Positions 10,966 through 23,297 of a stretch of 64,000 nucleotides of DNA are shown in pieces; position 1 is the first letter of the stretch, and each line of letters opens with the position of its first letter. A program made the position numbers and the translations under genes. The notes under the pieces were generated by a model. The model worked only from the letters and a program-made list of their open reading frames with translations, searched no databases and was not told where the DNA came from. This stretch comes from Chrysaora quinquecirrha (lineage: Eukaryota; Cnidaria; Scyphozoa; Semaeostomeae; Pelagiidae). The stretch spans positions 186,001 to 250,000 of the forward strand of contig JACTAT010000182.1 of assembly GCA_014526335.1 (NCBI GenBank). The letters are read 5' to 3'.

Positions 10966-13600
10966 TCCTGGAAGAATAAAAATGTTTGAAATCAGTAACA
11001 ACAATAAAATTGTAGGGCTAAAAAAGATTTAATTCAAGTTCTGAATTTCTAATTATAGCATTAAATGAATAAAACAATCATAAACTTACCTGGTGTTTTA
11101 ATTTAATATTCGTGAACATCTGGATACTCGAAATTAGGCCACTTCACCAGATCACCAGACCAACAGCCCTCTGGAAGCTTATATGGACACTCTTTCAGGC
11201 TTAGGGCTTACAGCTTTTCAAATATCTTTTTATGCTTCTTTTGTTAACTCATCAAAGTATTGATACAACATTTTATTAAAAAAATAACACGAATAACGAT
11301 GAAAAACGGCAAGCAAAACAGTACCGTGCGTATACAAAAAGCCACCATGAACCAGTTGTTTTCACCTAGTTTGAAATGATTGTCATTGACAAAACTTTGC
11401 TTGACGTCACACAGAAAAGGTCTGCATAAAGAATTCGGAATTTCCACTGTATCTTCCACAGAAACCATGCCGTCTTCTCTATGCTTACCAATTTCATTAA
11501 TAATATGATTATTATTTCAAGTGAAGAACATATTAGTGTATTCAATTTTGCTTTCATTTGGTCAACCAAAAAGCATCCAAAAAGAAGTAGAATGTCAAAA
11601 TCAAAATTATTTGCTACTTATTGTAATAAAATTCTTGTCAAACTGACTCCAGAGACCAAACTAAAGTATGTTTCAACAAAATACACACTTTTAATCTGGC
11701 TCTACAGGAGGCGAAGGTGATCAACTATGTTTGCATTGAATAGATGGAACAGAATATCACCACAATCTTTTAACTTTCAGTAATATTCTTCAAGTTAATT
11801 GGTAACACGGTGTGCATCACAATTTGCAGAACAAACATCTTCCTTCTTCCTAACCCAGCATCAATCAATGAAAGCTACTCGCGTTGATTTGGCACATATA
11901 TTGATTCTTTATCTGCCAGGCAGAAACATAATGAGTCTAGGATTCATTCTTCTTTCTCGAGAAATTATCATTCTTCTTCTTGAAGATAGTCCTGTTGGAC
12001 ATGCAAGTTACACTGCCATACCCATTATTTGTACTCGGTACATCCTATGGTGCAAACAGTCTCCTAAAGTTCCCAATAACACTATTATTGCAATTGTGCG
12101 TTTGTGATAGCTGATCAGATTGAGTAAGCCTAACTTGTATTGCAAAAGGAAGTGTTGCCACTGGCAGAATATGGTGTTAAAGTACTCAAAACGAGGCCAA
12201 GACCCTGATTAAGATGTTGCAAGAAAACCTGATACGACACTCAATTGAACAAGAAAGTACATTTTTGTATGTACATCAAATTTAAGTAATTATATCAAAT
12301 AGTCTTTGAATTGTACAAAACTTCAAAATTGCGATAAACAGCAGAATCATTTCCGGGCATACTTAGAAGATTTTTTCATCTGACACTCATCAGAGTATGA
12401 ACGTCAGAAACAGACCGAAACAATAGACTAAGGTGGAATTTATACCTGGATGAAGCTTGAAATGCACCAATCAGAAAGAACAAAAATCTGAATTGGCATT
12501 GTGTTTTAAACACCAAGCAGACCAGCTGTATCCGACCAGCTGTATCCGACCAACTAACCGGGATCAACGTATATACAACTCTGACGATATTATTAGGTTA
12601 ATAAGATAAAACAACCAAGCATACCAAATAACATGACTAATAAATAATTATTCCTAAATGAAATTAATGGGCTAATTTATGATTAGTGTCAAGACAAATC
12701 CACAACATCTGCAATTGTTTCAAGAAAAATCATTTAACCCAAAGATTCAAATAAAGTGACTTGTGTGTTCTGAAATAATAAACCTGTATTACCCAACTCT
12801 CTAGGTCAGACCATGGCAGTACAAAGAAACTTTTTATAATAGAAGAGAATCGAATCATCAACATTGCTTTGCTGCAGAAAGCCCTAGAAGAAGCTCATGT
12901 TTGCCCTGGTGGGAAACAAATTAGTGGACTTTGTTCATTAATTTACATTTGTTGTTCAATGTGAAAGAATATACAAGTTCAGTACGTCTGAAGTGCTAAA
13001 TGATAAATCAGATGTGAAAAACAAGAGTGCTGTGTTTTCTTGGCAATAGAAACTGGGACGGGAAGAAAATGTATAACAGATATTCTATTAATATTGAATA
13101 TCTAACCACGAGTGAGTTCTTCAAACTATAGCTCTCAAGTCAAAAAGCTCTTGAAGGCTACAGAAAATTTTTCCAGGGAGTATATGCTGGATGCTGCCAA
13201 TAAACTGAGGAAAAGGGAAACTGAGAGCAAACTAGTGAGGTTGTTGATGTTGAAGCTATTTTGATGTGCCAGTTACCTATTATTGCACCTGGTCAAAAAA
13301 GGCTTCACTTCCAATCATTGAATTTGTGTAATCCTCAGGAGAGGTTCTTGACATTGAGTTACTCTTTAAAGTTTGTGAAACATGTAAGGAGTATGTAAAA
13401 AAAGCTGTAAAGACCAACGAAGATTTTGAGATATGGTATCTGGAACATCAGTCATGACAGAAACTTATTCACCTCATCCCTATATTTATATATAGAACAA
13501 GTCTTGCAGAAAATAACATATCTATTTAACTACAACACGGATTAAAATGCAACAAAACGGAACAACTCCAAGACAGAATACAGTGTTACTCGTTGAACCA
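10966..13600. other. No recognisable gene; decayed repeat sequence
   Basis: Short open frames only (for example 11481-11720 and 11799-12107), without family resemblance. A small direct duplication, gaccagctgtatccgaccagctgtatccgacc, lies near 12525-12556. Around 13120-13260 a broken plus-strand reading ALEGYRKFFQG faintly resembles the start of another YqaJ-type ORF, too weak to call. Confidence 0.4.
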
Positions 13601-14475
13601 TGCCGTTTACAACTTTTTTATTTTCACAAAAGCATGAAATAAGTCCTGACCTCTGAGTATGTATCTCCATATACACTTGCCAATGTACGAATCATAATAT
13701 TCCGATTTGGTTCCATGTTCTAGCAGGCTCCACTTCAGCAGCTGCCAATGACCTTCGATTTTATTTGTGTGCACTCCACAACAGGACATGAACTCTTTAC
13801 TATGATCCACCTTACCATGAATGTACCCATGATCTGCGAAATTTATGTACCCCTTCCAGCAGTTACTATGTACAATAGTGCCAGAACGAATCCATCTTTT
13901 TGCCAACGGTATCAGTGTAGCCTCACTTCTATCCTGTACACACACTATAAAACATCTCCTGGATCCCTCTTCAATGCTACCAAAAAACATTGCCCCTCAA
14001 CCAATCTCCCTTGGTAATACTTCCTCTTGCCGATCTTGGTCTCGTCAATTTGAAATACAACATTTTAACGCCCAAGTATCTCACTCTCATCAGAAACAAC
14101 CACACAGCAAACAACTCTACAGAACATAGCCCAGTCCACTGGTGTGTACCAAATTTCAGTTCTGCTTGTATCTGTTGTTCTTCCAAACCAATGCACCACC
14201 AATACGTTAATTTTATTACCTTTGAATGCTCCGATTTGCTCCCTCAAACCAACTACCTTTTGTGATGCTGCATTGCAATCTATGAGCCTTTCCCTCCATA
14301 CTTTTTCTGCATTCCCACCGGTATCCATTACGACAATCATAACACACTATCAATTTCATTGGAGATTTGCAAATCTTACGCAATCTATTGGACGCTATCA
14401 GTCCTTCCTCTTGCAACCATAGAATAGTGCACTCTTTATTAGACAGGTATGTTGTTAACAGATCGTCATAAGAAA
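13600..14475 (-). pseudogene. Merlin (IS1016-like, ISXO2 domain) transposase, frameshifted, catalytic Asp replaced
   Basis: Minus-strand segments in changing frames make up a Merlin transposase. From ~14475: YDDLLTTYLSNKECTILWLQ, then the zinc-ribbon part (MKLIVCYDC, WECRK) and GSWFEG. Next EIWYTPVDWAMFCRVVC, then VVFQIDETKIGKRKYYQGR with the first catalytic Asp. After another shift, 13990-13607 gives the ISXO2 end: EEGSRRCFIVCVQDRSEATL, GTIVHSNCWKGYINFADHGY, VHTNKIEGHWQLLKWSL and GQDLFHAFVKI. In the family the second catalytic residue is the Asp of HSDCW; here it is Asn. The Glu of NKIEGHW is kept. Frameshifts plus the Asp-to-Asn change mean this copy is inactive. Confidence 0.85.
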
Positions 14476-17400
14476 AGAGCTCCCCTTACTCTCTCTGCTA
14501 TAGTTCCTGGTTAATCAGATCAAAATAGTACCACACTGCAGATTTATTGCCGAAGTTTCTGAAAATCCACATTATTTGGCGAAATCTTTTTCGCTTGTAG
14601 CTTTCTGATATTCCTGAAACAATGGCACTTATCAACCACTGACATGAGATCTGCAGTAGACAACCATTTCCATGTAGGAAAAGCAGCAGCTTGAACAGCT
14701 GTTTGTCAGTAAGTGGTTGTTTCCAAAATAACTCAACGGCCCAAGGTGGCCATGAATTCAAACTTAGAAAACAAATCCCCTTATTAGCTTGCTAAAATCA
14801 TATCCTCTCATTTCCCAATTCGGCTACAGAGGCATTTTAACCAAATAAAAATTCATCTTGTCCTCAAATTCATCGTTAAATGCCATCATTTCCAGGAGGA
14901 TTACCCACATACAGTTATCTCTAATCTTTATATAAAGCAATGCCCCCATTCACCAACAATGCGACCATCAGTTCTAGAAATAGGATCAACAACCCAACCG
15001 ATCATAGGAAACCCACACACACGGGCCAACAGGCGTACCCACACTTCACAAAATTCCATACTTACCAAATTATTGTTACACGAAAAATTTCCCACACATC
15101 GTTTGGCTGTCTACAATGCTCCTCAATCACATGAAAACATCGTAATGTTTGCGAGTCAACAAGTAAGCTCAGCATACAAAGCAAAGTTTCTTTGGGACTA
15201 TTGCAATTTACAACTGGGCTTCCCAGAAATCCAGCCTTGCACTTTCATGTTACCCTGCCATATGCCACCCCCCTGGTAACGCACATCTCTCATCAGCACT
15301 CACAGTGACTGGTCATCTTCAGTTCATAGTTTCACAGCACCAAGTTTCTATATCAATCCTCAGAATTTCTCGGCACCCAATGTCGATCCACTTGCACACA
15401 CCAAAGTCGCTCCCCTCTGATCTCGGCTTCCAAAATTAAAACAACATTCCTCCTTCAATTATCACCCATCATTAATTATGGAAATGATTACTTCTTGATT
15501 ACATAATCACCCATTATTAATTATCGGAATGATCCCTCAATGAATCATAAACGATTCATTATACAAACGGCCTCACTAGTTTGTCACGATCTTCAGAGAT
15601 GTCCACACACCATAAATGGATAATTTTCAAAATTCCCAGCTTTTACAAAAGCGCCTATTCGACCATTCATTCGATAAATTAGCTATAGAAGATCAGATAA
15701 CAAAGGATTTTTGCCATAATGCCCATTGGTAAATCAAAGCACAACGCAACACGAAATGCCCAAAATATCATGGTGCTCTTCGAAAATCGTCCATTTCTCA
15801 GGTATGCATTTATCAGAAACTTTACAAAATGAAACAACCCTATCTCCAGAAAATTTGAAATCCAGCAATGTCCATTTCAAGAAATCGGCTGCCTGCATTT
15901 TCTGTTTATGACAATCACTTTTCTCGCCGCAGATTTCTACTCCTCAAAAATTCAGGTATATTGGCTTATTAACAACCCTATTGTATTTCTTGTTAAAAAA
16001 CAATAGTAGAGTCACTCATTAGAGCTGTTAATGATATCTCATTTTCTTCGAAACAATAACACACATGGCTCCCGCCCGCTAGCACCACCCACCAAAGGGC
16101 TCAGTTGCGTTGTATTCTGCAACTTTGCCAGTTATTTGTTCCATCTACTTTTGAAATTACAGGTGTTTCAGAAATTTATGTAAATTAAGATTTGTTCATA
16201 CAAGTTAAATATAGTAATATGTAATTTTCATACTTGACAATTGTATTTTATGCACCTTAATAATGACTCATGTCAACCAAATAGAATGCTCACCTGTTGC
16301 CTTCCTTGCCTTGTTTCTCTTTAGACTGATTTTACCAGATAGCTTAATGTGAGAAGCACACCAAGAAATAAACTTGACTTGAAGTTTTGTAATAAGATCA
16401 TCAATGTAAACTCTTAATCTATATGCAGTGCAGTCAGTACAATCCTACAATTCCAAACAATGCCTGACGATTCCCAACAATTCATACAACAAGTCCTACA
16501 TAAATCCTACACAAATCCTCACAAATCCTAACCTTGCCTAAATTGGTTACCATACTTATACTCAAAGTCGAATCAATAGAATTTTACAAACAACCAATCA
16601 GATTACATAAAAAAATTTATGTACATTATGTTGACTAATTTCCTTGCTCTTATTTTCACATTGCTTAGTCGGCTATTTTACATAAACAATACTCTATAGA
16701 ACTCACCTAACATCTACAATGAGATTGTTGGGAAGATGAGAAGCAGTAAGTCCGAGGAAATATGAGTACCTCAGTCTTTGCGGTCAAAGCACAGGCGTAC
16801 TAGCCATTTGCGGTCAAATTTTGTAAGCCGGGTGTCAGTTATTTTGTTGGCAAACGAGGTGGTCAATTTAAAAAATATGGAGGGCAACTTTTTTCCAACC
16901 TCAGCTTTGAAGGCTCAAAAACTATTGTTTTTGTGTTTCTAAGCTATTATTTTGAAATAGGCCTAATCAATAGTAAAATAGTAAAAAAATAAATAATTGA
17001 TTTGAAATGAATGCCAATTATTGATGTGGGATGGCATTGAAAGGTTAAAAGCAGAACAGGAGAGTGAAGGACCGTATGGCCTAAGCCTAAGCCAGGCTAG
17101 GTACTCTACCTGCTATTGTTAAGCCGATTACCCTACTTGATGTAAATGCTATTGAACGCACATTAACGCACTGGGATGAATGTGTTATGTATTATTAGAC
17201 ACTGAGATTGTACGGTTGAAAATGGTGCTCAAAACACAAACACAATAAACTGACAGTGCCAGTGGAAGATCTCTATTTCATTTGGGGCTTTTTGAATCTG
17301 TCCATTTCAAAACCAAAAAGCTGGTTTTCTGCAAAAAGACTTTCTTCTCTTGGATTCTTCAACTAATTCTTGTGGCCATCCTTCTGTCTCCCACAAGCTC

Positions 17401-17690
17401 TCCTCATTGGTGTTCCAAATACAATACCAATCCAGCTTGACTTTTCTGACAGCTGCTTTCAATCTACATATATCTTCTATGCTATAATTACTTTTTCAGC
17501 CTGCATCTGATGACTGAATTCAGGAATGTCAGATAAAAAAGCTTTTTATGTACGCTCAAATATTTGTCTGCTTTTCCGTGCAATCCTGCAGTTTTGTTCC
17601 ACTCAAAGATTATCTACTTTAAGTATAGAACTTAGTCTGAACTCTACCCATAGGACATTCCTAGCATGGGTAACCCTTAATGGAAACGAA
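14476..17690. other. Gene-poor, with minor tandem duplications
   Basis: No supported gene. Near 15445-15545 a roughly 55-bp unit (catcattaattatggaaatga and its close copy) occurs twice. Near 16440-16540 a run of short caatcctacaa/acaaatcct motifs forms a degenerate microsatellite. Confidence 0.4.
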
Positions 17691-17697
17691 GTTCCAT

Positions 17698-17976
17698 CTA
17701 ATAGTTTAATTTTCTGTCTATAAAAAAGTAGTTCAACAATAACAGTTGCCAGGCACAATCATCTTCAAGATACAATATAACCTTTTCATTAAATGCTTTG
17801 CATGTAAGAGAAAAGGACTTAATGTCACTGAAACTTAGAAAACTTAACACTCTGTTAAAAACTTTTCTGTCTGCAGAGAGCAGCAAACTTGTCATGTTAT
17901 TATCATAATAATTGGAAGAAGAATCACAACTTATAGAATTAATCTGAAAACTGAGTTTCCTCTTGCATACTGTCAA
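17698..17976 (-). CDS. Possible F-box-like exon
   Basis: The minus frame contains VFNRVLSFLSFSDIKSFSLT followed by CKAFNEKVILYLEDDCAWQLLLLNYF. This has the spacing of an F-box (hydrophobic L-x2-L-x-FL-x3-D, then S-x-TCK-x-F and a trailing W), a domain that recruits SCF ubiquitin ligases through SKP1. I cannot connect it with certainty to other exons, although minus-strand Ser/Lys-rich frames at 18567-18184 could belong to the same gene. Moderate to low support. Confidence 0.35.
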   Translation of the reverse strand: MTVCKRKLSFQINSISCDSSSNYYDNNMTSLLLSADRKVFNRVLSFLSFSDIKSFSLTCKAFNEKVILYLEDDCAWQLLLLNYFFIDRKLNY

Positions 17977-18183
17977 CTGATCTCTGTAATTATTGAGAGA
18001 TTGTCTAAGTTTATAATTATAATGACACTAGTTCTTCCAATGTTGACTACAAATACAGTATTAGATTTAGAGTGGTCACCAATGTTTTCTAGTCTAAAAT
18101 ATGTTAACATGAGCATTCTACTTTCCCAATCCCATGAATTACGTCCACCACCTCTTAATTTTCTTCTTAGCAAAGATTTCAGT

Positions 18184-18770
18184 TTAATTAGCAAAACAGT
18201 TGGGAATAATGCATTTACTTCCTGCTTGGTTGTCTACCTGCTTCTCAACAATGGTTGCTGTGCATTTACCGATATTTTCAATATGCAAGTCAGTCTCATC
18301 ATAAAACTGTGCATTGTCTGAGCTGTTGCCTGTTTTTTGAAAAAGGGAAGAAACTTCAGAAGAAAAGAGCACATTACCTGGCTTTGCAGAGGCTGGAGTT
18401 AAAACTTTACTCTTTTTTAGAACAGCACCTTTAGGAGGATTTAAAGGAACAGAAGAAGAGGAAGATTCCGTGGCAAGATTACTTTGATATGGTGCTGTAG
18501 CAACACTGTTTTTAACACAGTGAGTACTCTGTAAATTGGAGTCAAGTTTAGACGCATGATGCAGCAAGTAGGCTTTTAAATGCTATCAAACAAAATTTGC
18601 AATGATAATGGCCCTGTTTAATATTGCAACTAGAATACTCACAGAGCTTACAAAATCTTGTCTTCTTTGTGGAAAAATGATAGTAATCCTGCACACGGAG
18701 ACTCGCCATGATGTGAGCCTTCGGCCAAAAAAAAACAACAAAAAACCTACTCTCGCTGCCAAAGCCGAAC
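18184..18770 (-). pseudogene. Possible BED-finger-like fragment and Ser-rich tail
   Basis: Minus strand: MASLRVQDYYHFSTKKTRFC from ~18711, with a GTGAGT donor-like sequence just after KL, and after a 60-bp gap HLKAYLLHHASK (from ~18581), continuing into a Ser-rich frame to 18184. CxxC plus HxxxxxH could be a BED zinc finger interrupted by a tiny intron, but the phases across the candidate donor and acceptor do not match, so this is either a decayed copy or a misreading. Confidence 0.25.
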
Positions 18771-18879
18771 ACACTCTATCTACCTCTATCACAGAAAAAC
18801 AAACAACACTGATCCAACTCAAACTCGAAACAAAATCGTTCACCAGTTTTAAAGAAAGTCCTACATTCATGGCCTAAAC

Positions 18880-21800
18880 TCACATCACAACCACAACGAC
18901 TGAAACTTGCAAGCTTGCTAGGAGAGGAGAGGCACAATTTTTGTGGGAAATCGTGTCGTAGATCGCATGTGCTTTGACCTCAAAGCCGATTGGTTCGGAC
19001 AAACCTATTAGTCTTTTGTTCTAAACAATAGAGTTGAAGACTCATCTCCCCAACAAGAGACTATACATAATGAAAACTAAGTGTTACAAAGAAAATATCA
19101 AACATGTACAGCAGTTAATTTTGCAAGATTGTGGTCAAAACATTTTCGTCCTTGCTTCACAGCTTGTATTGCCTTCCTGTAGCAGTTGTTGGAACATTCA
19201 ACTTAGACATGCTTCTCTGGAATCCAGCAAATGTCATCCCTTTCAGGGCAATGACCTGGCAGGGCATTTTGAATGAGGAAACCGTATCTTAACTTCAGCT
19301 TTGCCGATGTTTCTTTCATGAATAAAGGCAATCCAATAAACCAGATCATACTTATAAATTACAAACGTATTTGAAGAAATGACAGCTGTTGCACTTCATG
19401 GCAAAATAAAATAAAATTTTGTGGCAAAATTAGTATCAAATTATATATGCTTTGTGCTAAAAGTTGATCTTGTTACAAGGATGAGCTGGTGAGCTGGTGA
19501 TAGCTTCTAGTGCCTTGGATGGTTTTGGCCATCTCATATCTTCCCTTCATATCCTTTCGCTCTAACTCCACAGCATCTTTTTCGATAAATAGAAATCGAG
19601 TTTTTCAGCTGTAAGTATCTGATCATCAGATGACCTTTGCAAGCTTGCCCAACAAGCTGATCTTTTAACTGTTCCTCAACACCTTTGCAAGCATACTTAC
19701 CATGACTAAGCAGGTGTATGACACAAGGCTAACTGAAGAAACCCCTGCATAAAAAGTCTCTAAATCTGTCATTTTGTTCAAATGCCATAGTGATAAATTG
19801 TCCTTTAAATGAGAATTTATTAGGGAGAGCTTAATAGGATCTTTCCAATAGGAGCAAGCCTTCTGCATTATCCCTGTTTATGCTTTAACACACCAACTAC
19901 TACCCATTACAAGAACAAGTCCATTCAGAATCTTCTTTAACAGAAGCTCTTCCTGTCCATTTTGGTAGCTTAGCAACAGCAGGAGAATCTAGACTATTAA
20001 AATAGGTATCATACCTAGTTGTCACATTTAGTAGTAGATTCAATTATCTATATGCAAGTATGCCATTTACGTTATAACCATAACTATAAGCATTCATGTT
20101 AGTGTTTCCTCCACACATCTTATGCTGTACTGAAAGCAAAGATTGAACACAATCTTTACTGATACTCTTTGGAATTACATAACACTCACCATAAATTATC
20201 AACTTTATAAGCCCTTTTAATCCATGACAGACAACCTGTGAGAAATATAAACTTTCACTTACATTTTTACTGCTTCTTTCAAATGATCAAACATTAATGT
20301 GAGGTCATCATTTGTTCTAGAGCCAACATTTACCATCCTAGCTTTGTATTCCTCCCGATGTCTAACCTTATTTTGAATCACTTCTAGCTATTGACTTGTT
20401 TCTCTTGCAGTTTCTAATACCTCTTGATGTTCAAGCTGATCAAGCCTCTGAAATTTTCTGTGATGATTATTGTTTTCATTTGTTTGATAATTAGTTTTTC
20501 TTGAATTTGTGGTTCTGAGGTAATGTTCAGCTTTATCACAGGAATCCAGGAGTTGTTACAAATGCTACCCAGGAAATGTTGAAAATGCCACCCAGAAAAG
20601 TGTTTATTGAAATCGGTTTTTGTGACGTTTTCAATGCTAAAATCTTTGTATTTTTTACTATTTGAAGAAGAAATTTTTACCAAATCTTTTTTAAGATCGT
20701 CAGAATTTTCTGTGTCAGAAATTTTCAGGTATTTACTTAAAATTGCCTCTAACATGTTCTCATGCTTCTGATTTAATTGATCGATTTCAACCTTTTATTC
20801 TACCCAACAGAGATGTCCTCTTTCTGCTATTCCTAAATTTTAGACTTCTTGTTTCTTGCAGTATAGTTTAACAAATCTTTTTCTTTCAAATGAATGTTGA
20901 ACATCGTACTAACATGGTTTATAATTACACATTTGATAAAATTTAAATGGTGCTTAAGGAAATAATACTTTAAGACAAGAGTAAATCAATAGTTCCTCAG
21001 GTTGAAGAGGGAATTCTTTAAAGAATATCTTTGTGATGTTTCGTTATTAGCACTTTGCAAAACTTCTGATCTACTTGATTCATGGGCATTTTTCAACACA
21101 AGGAAAATTTCAATTTTGTTTGCTTTGCTATCTGCTGCAATTAATTCATACTTAAAAATCTTTTTTCTGATGGAAGAGAAGCTTTATTTGAAAAATTCTT
21201 TTATTTGAATTATTTTCATGCCATTGGGAGTCTCTTCTTAATCAATTATACTTGACTTTTCATGAACCGTTCAGAATAATGTCACATTTTGTTAAAAAAA
21301 ATCTAGCTCCCTCAAAAACTCCGTTGTAAGTGAACAAACAAATAAACATTTTTAATTGCATTTTGAATGAATGGTCTAGATGAAGATTTTTTTGTCACAA
21401 AGCCACAATGAGAGTAGATGAGAAGAAATTTGAGAATATGATAGATCAGACAAAATTTGAAATACCCAGTGCCCAGAGAATACCCAATTTTCCTTTCTAA
21501 GACTCATGGAGACTCAAGCCAATTTTCGAACAAGATTTGAGAATAGGCGTTAAGCAAGGACTACCTCCACTTTTTTGCGTTGGAAATCATGGTGAAGGCA
21601 GTATTTCACAAAGTGCATGGTCGATTGTGATTCAAAGGCGAGCCATCTGCCATTCTCTTGACGTGAAACTAAAACAGTGTGTTGTGCTGTGGAGGAGGTG
21701 CATCACAAGTTGCTCACATACATGAATGCGCATTTCCTGTCCCTACTTAATCTAACTGATTACACAATGAAGTACAGAGTGTTACAGATTTAACAAGCCA

Positions 21801-23040
21801 TGTAACCCGTGTGATATATAGCTCAGTTGCTGCAAAAGAAGGCATTGAAGATTTTGTGCTGGTAGACGCAAATAAAAGAGATAGTTATTACCAAAATACA
21901 GCAATTTGAACCTTGAACAATGGTCAATAGGAACAGGAAGAAGTTTCATTGTCACAGAGAATAAGTGTAATGGACTACTGAGTGTTTAGAGCAATGAAGA
22001 AGATGAGGAAATAAGTCTGACACCTGCTTTTGGCAAGGATATAACAACACTTAACCATATCCAGGCATGCTTAGCTATGTCCTGTAGTCAACAACTGAAT
22101 GTCTGCAGAGTAAAATTAGTAGAACATACCATTGAACAATACAAGGACCCAGTAATTTTTCAGATTAAACTTGTCCACTTTGAGGATGAGCAAGGGGATG
22201 TTCTCAGCTTTGGTTGAAATTGAAACTGTTGTTTGCAGGTACTGATAAGGTATACTCTGTGATTGACCCTGTCAGTGTAATGTATATGGAAGAGTTACAT
22301 GCTATTGGTAGAGTTTTCCTATAGGTTATATTTTGCCTGGTTATTTGCTTCAACTAAATCTTCAAAACAACATCAAAATTGAAATAAATCCATGTCCCTT
22401 GTCATGTATTATGCAGTTAAAGTGTTGGTGTGTCCCAAAATCAATGCTTCGTTTAAAATCATAACAAATATATGGAACAACAATGGTCAACAAAAATATA
22501 ATAAAAAGAATTAAGTTACCAAATCGTCAAGGAACTTTGCTAATTTTGTTCCTCTGTTCTAAATTTTTGCATTTTCCTTATTGTCTCTTTATCATTTCTA
22601 ATTCCTCCTTCCTGTTGTAACCTTAATAACCATTGAGTCTGGCCTACAAAATAAATTTGGCATATTAACAGATAAGTTTCATTTTACATAGAGACTAGAA
22701 AACACTGTGTAACAGTAATTTTGTTACAACTGAACTATAAACATGTCTATTAACTATAAACCGCACCAGCAATCATTGCTAATTCTTTTTCTCTCCTTTT
22801 CTCTGAACTTAAATATTACATTTCTGTCAATTTCAAAAGATTTTTGCTGCTTAAACTTTTAATTTTCCTATTTTCTCACCTTCTTCTCTTTCAATTTCCT
22901 ACAAAATAAGGCCCGATGTACACGAGCTACTTTTCTAAATAGTTGTAGGGATTAACGACTTAACACCCTCCTTTTCCCGTGTACATGGTCTTTTTTGACA
23001 TTTCTGCCAGCCATAAATTCTAGTAAGGATGAAAAGGGCC
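18880..23040. other. Gene-poor interval
   Basis: No confident gene. 21540-22220 (plus) has several short coding-like pieces (such as PAFGKDITTLNHIQACLAMS), interrupted by stops, which may be a decayed element that I do not recognise. 20755-20414 (minus) is a 113-codon Lys/Ile-rich frame of unknown nature. Confidence 0.35.
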
Positions 23041-23044
23041 GCTC

Positions 23045-23084
23045 AATTAGTATTGGGATGCTCGCGAGCATCCCAATGCTAATT
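23045..23084. repeat. 40-bp near-perfect palindrome
   Basis: The sequence centred on ctcgcgag at 23064/23065 reads the same on both strands over 40 bp apart from one base-pair mismatch (t at 23052-side against c on the other arm). The central 26 bp are perfectly palindromic. Such a structure can extrude as a cruciform or be a relic of a MITE. Confidence 0.85.
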
Positions 23085-23297
23085 CAATTTCTGTTTTTAC
23101 TGTGATATGTGTCATCGAGGATTAAGGTTTGCAATCTCCGAGCAATCTCTTTGCTCTTGTTATTATCAAATCAATTATCAGGGTTACAATTGATTGACAG
23201 GTCTATTTTAGATGTTAGAACATTTTAGAAGGAAGCGATGGTATGTTGAATTTATGGCAGTACCCCCTAGTGTTTTGTCAGGAATTTTTGGTCTCGT

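Noticed and set aside
13100..13260. Third YqaJ-type ORF start (ALEGYRKFFQG)
   Set aside because: Too short and broken by stops to separate from chance.
14498..14761. Minus ORF upstream of the Merlin remnant as its N-terminal exon
   Set aside because: No similarity to the Merlin N-terminus, which is already accounted for at 14216-14475.
14940..15280. Overlapping plus ORFs of 64 and 106 codons
   Set aside because: Composition is not protein-like and no domain is seen.
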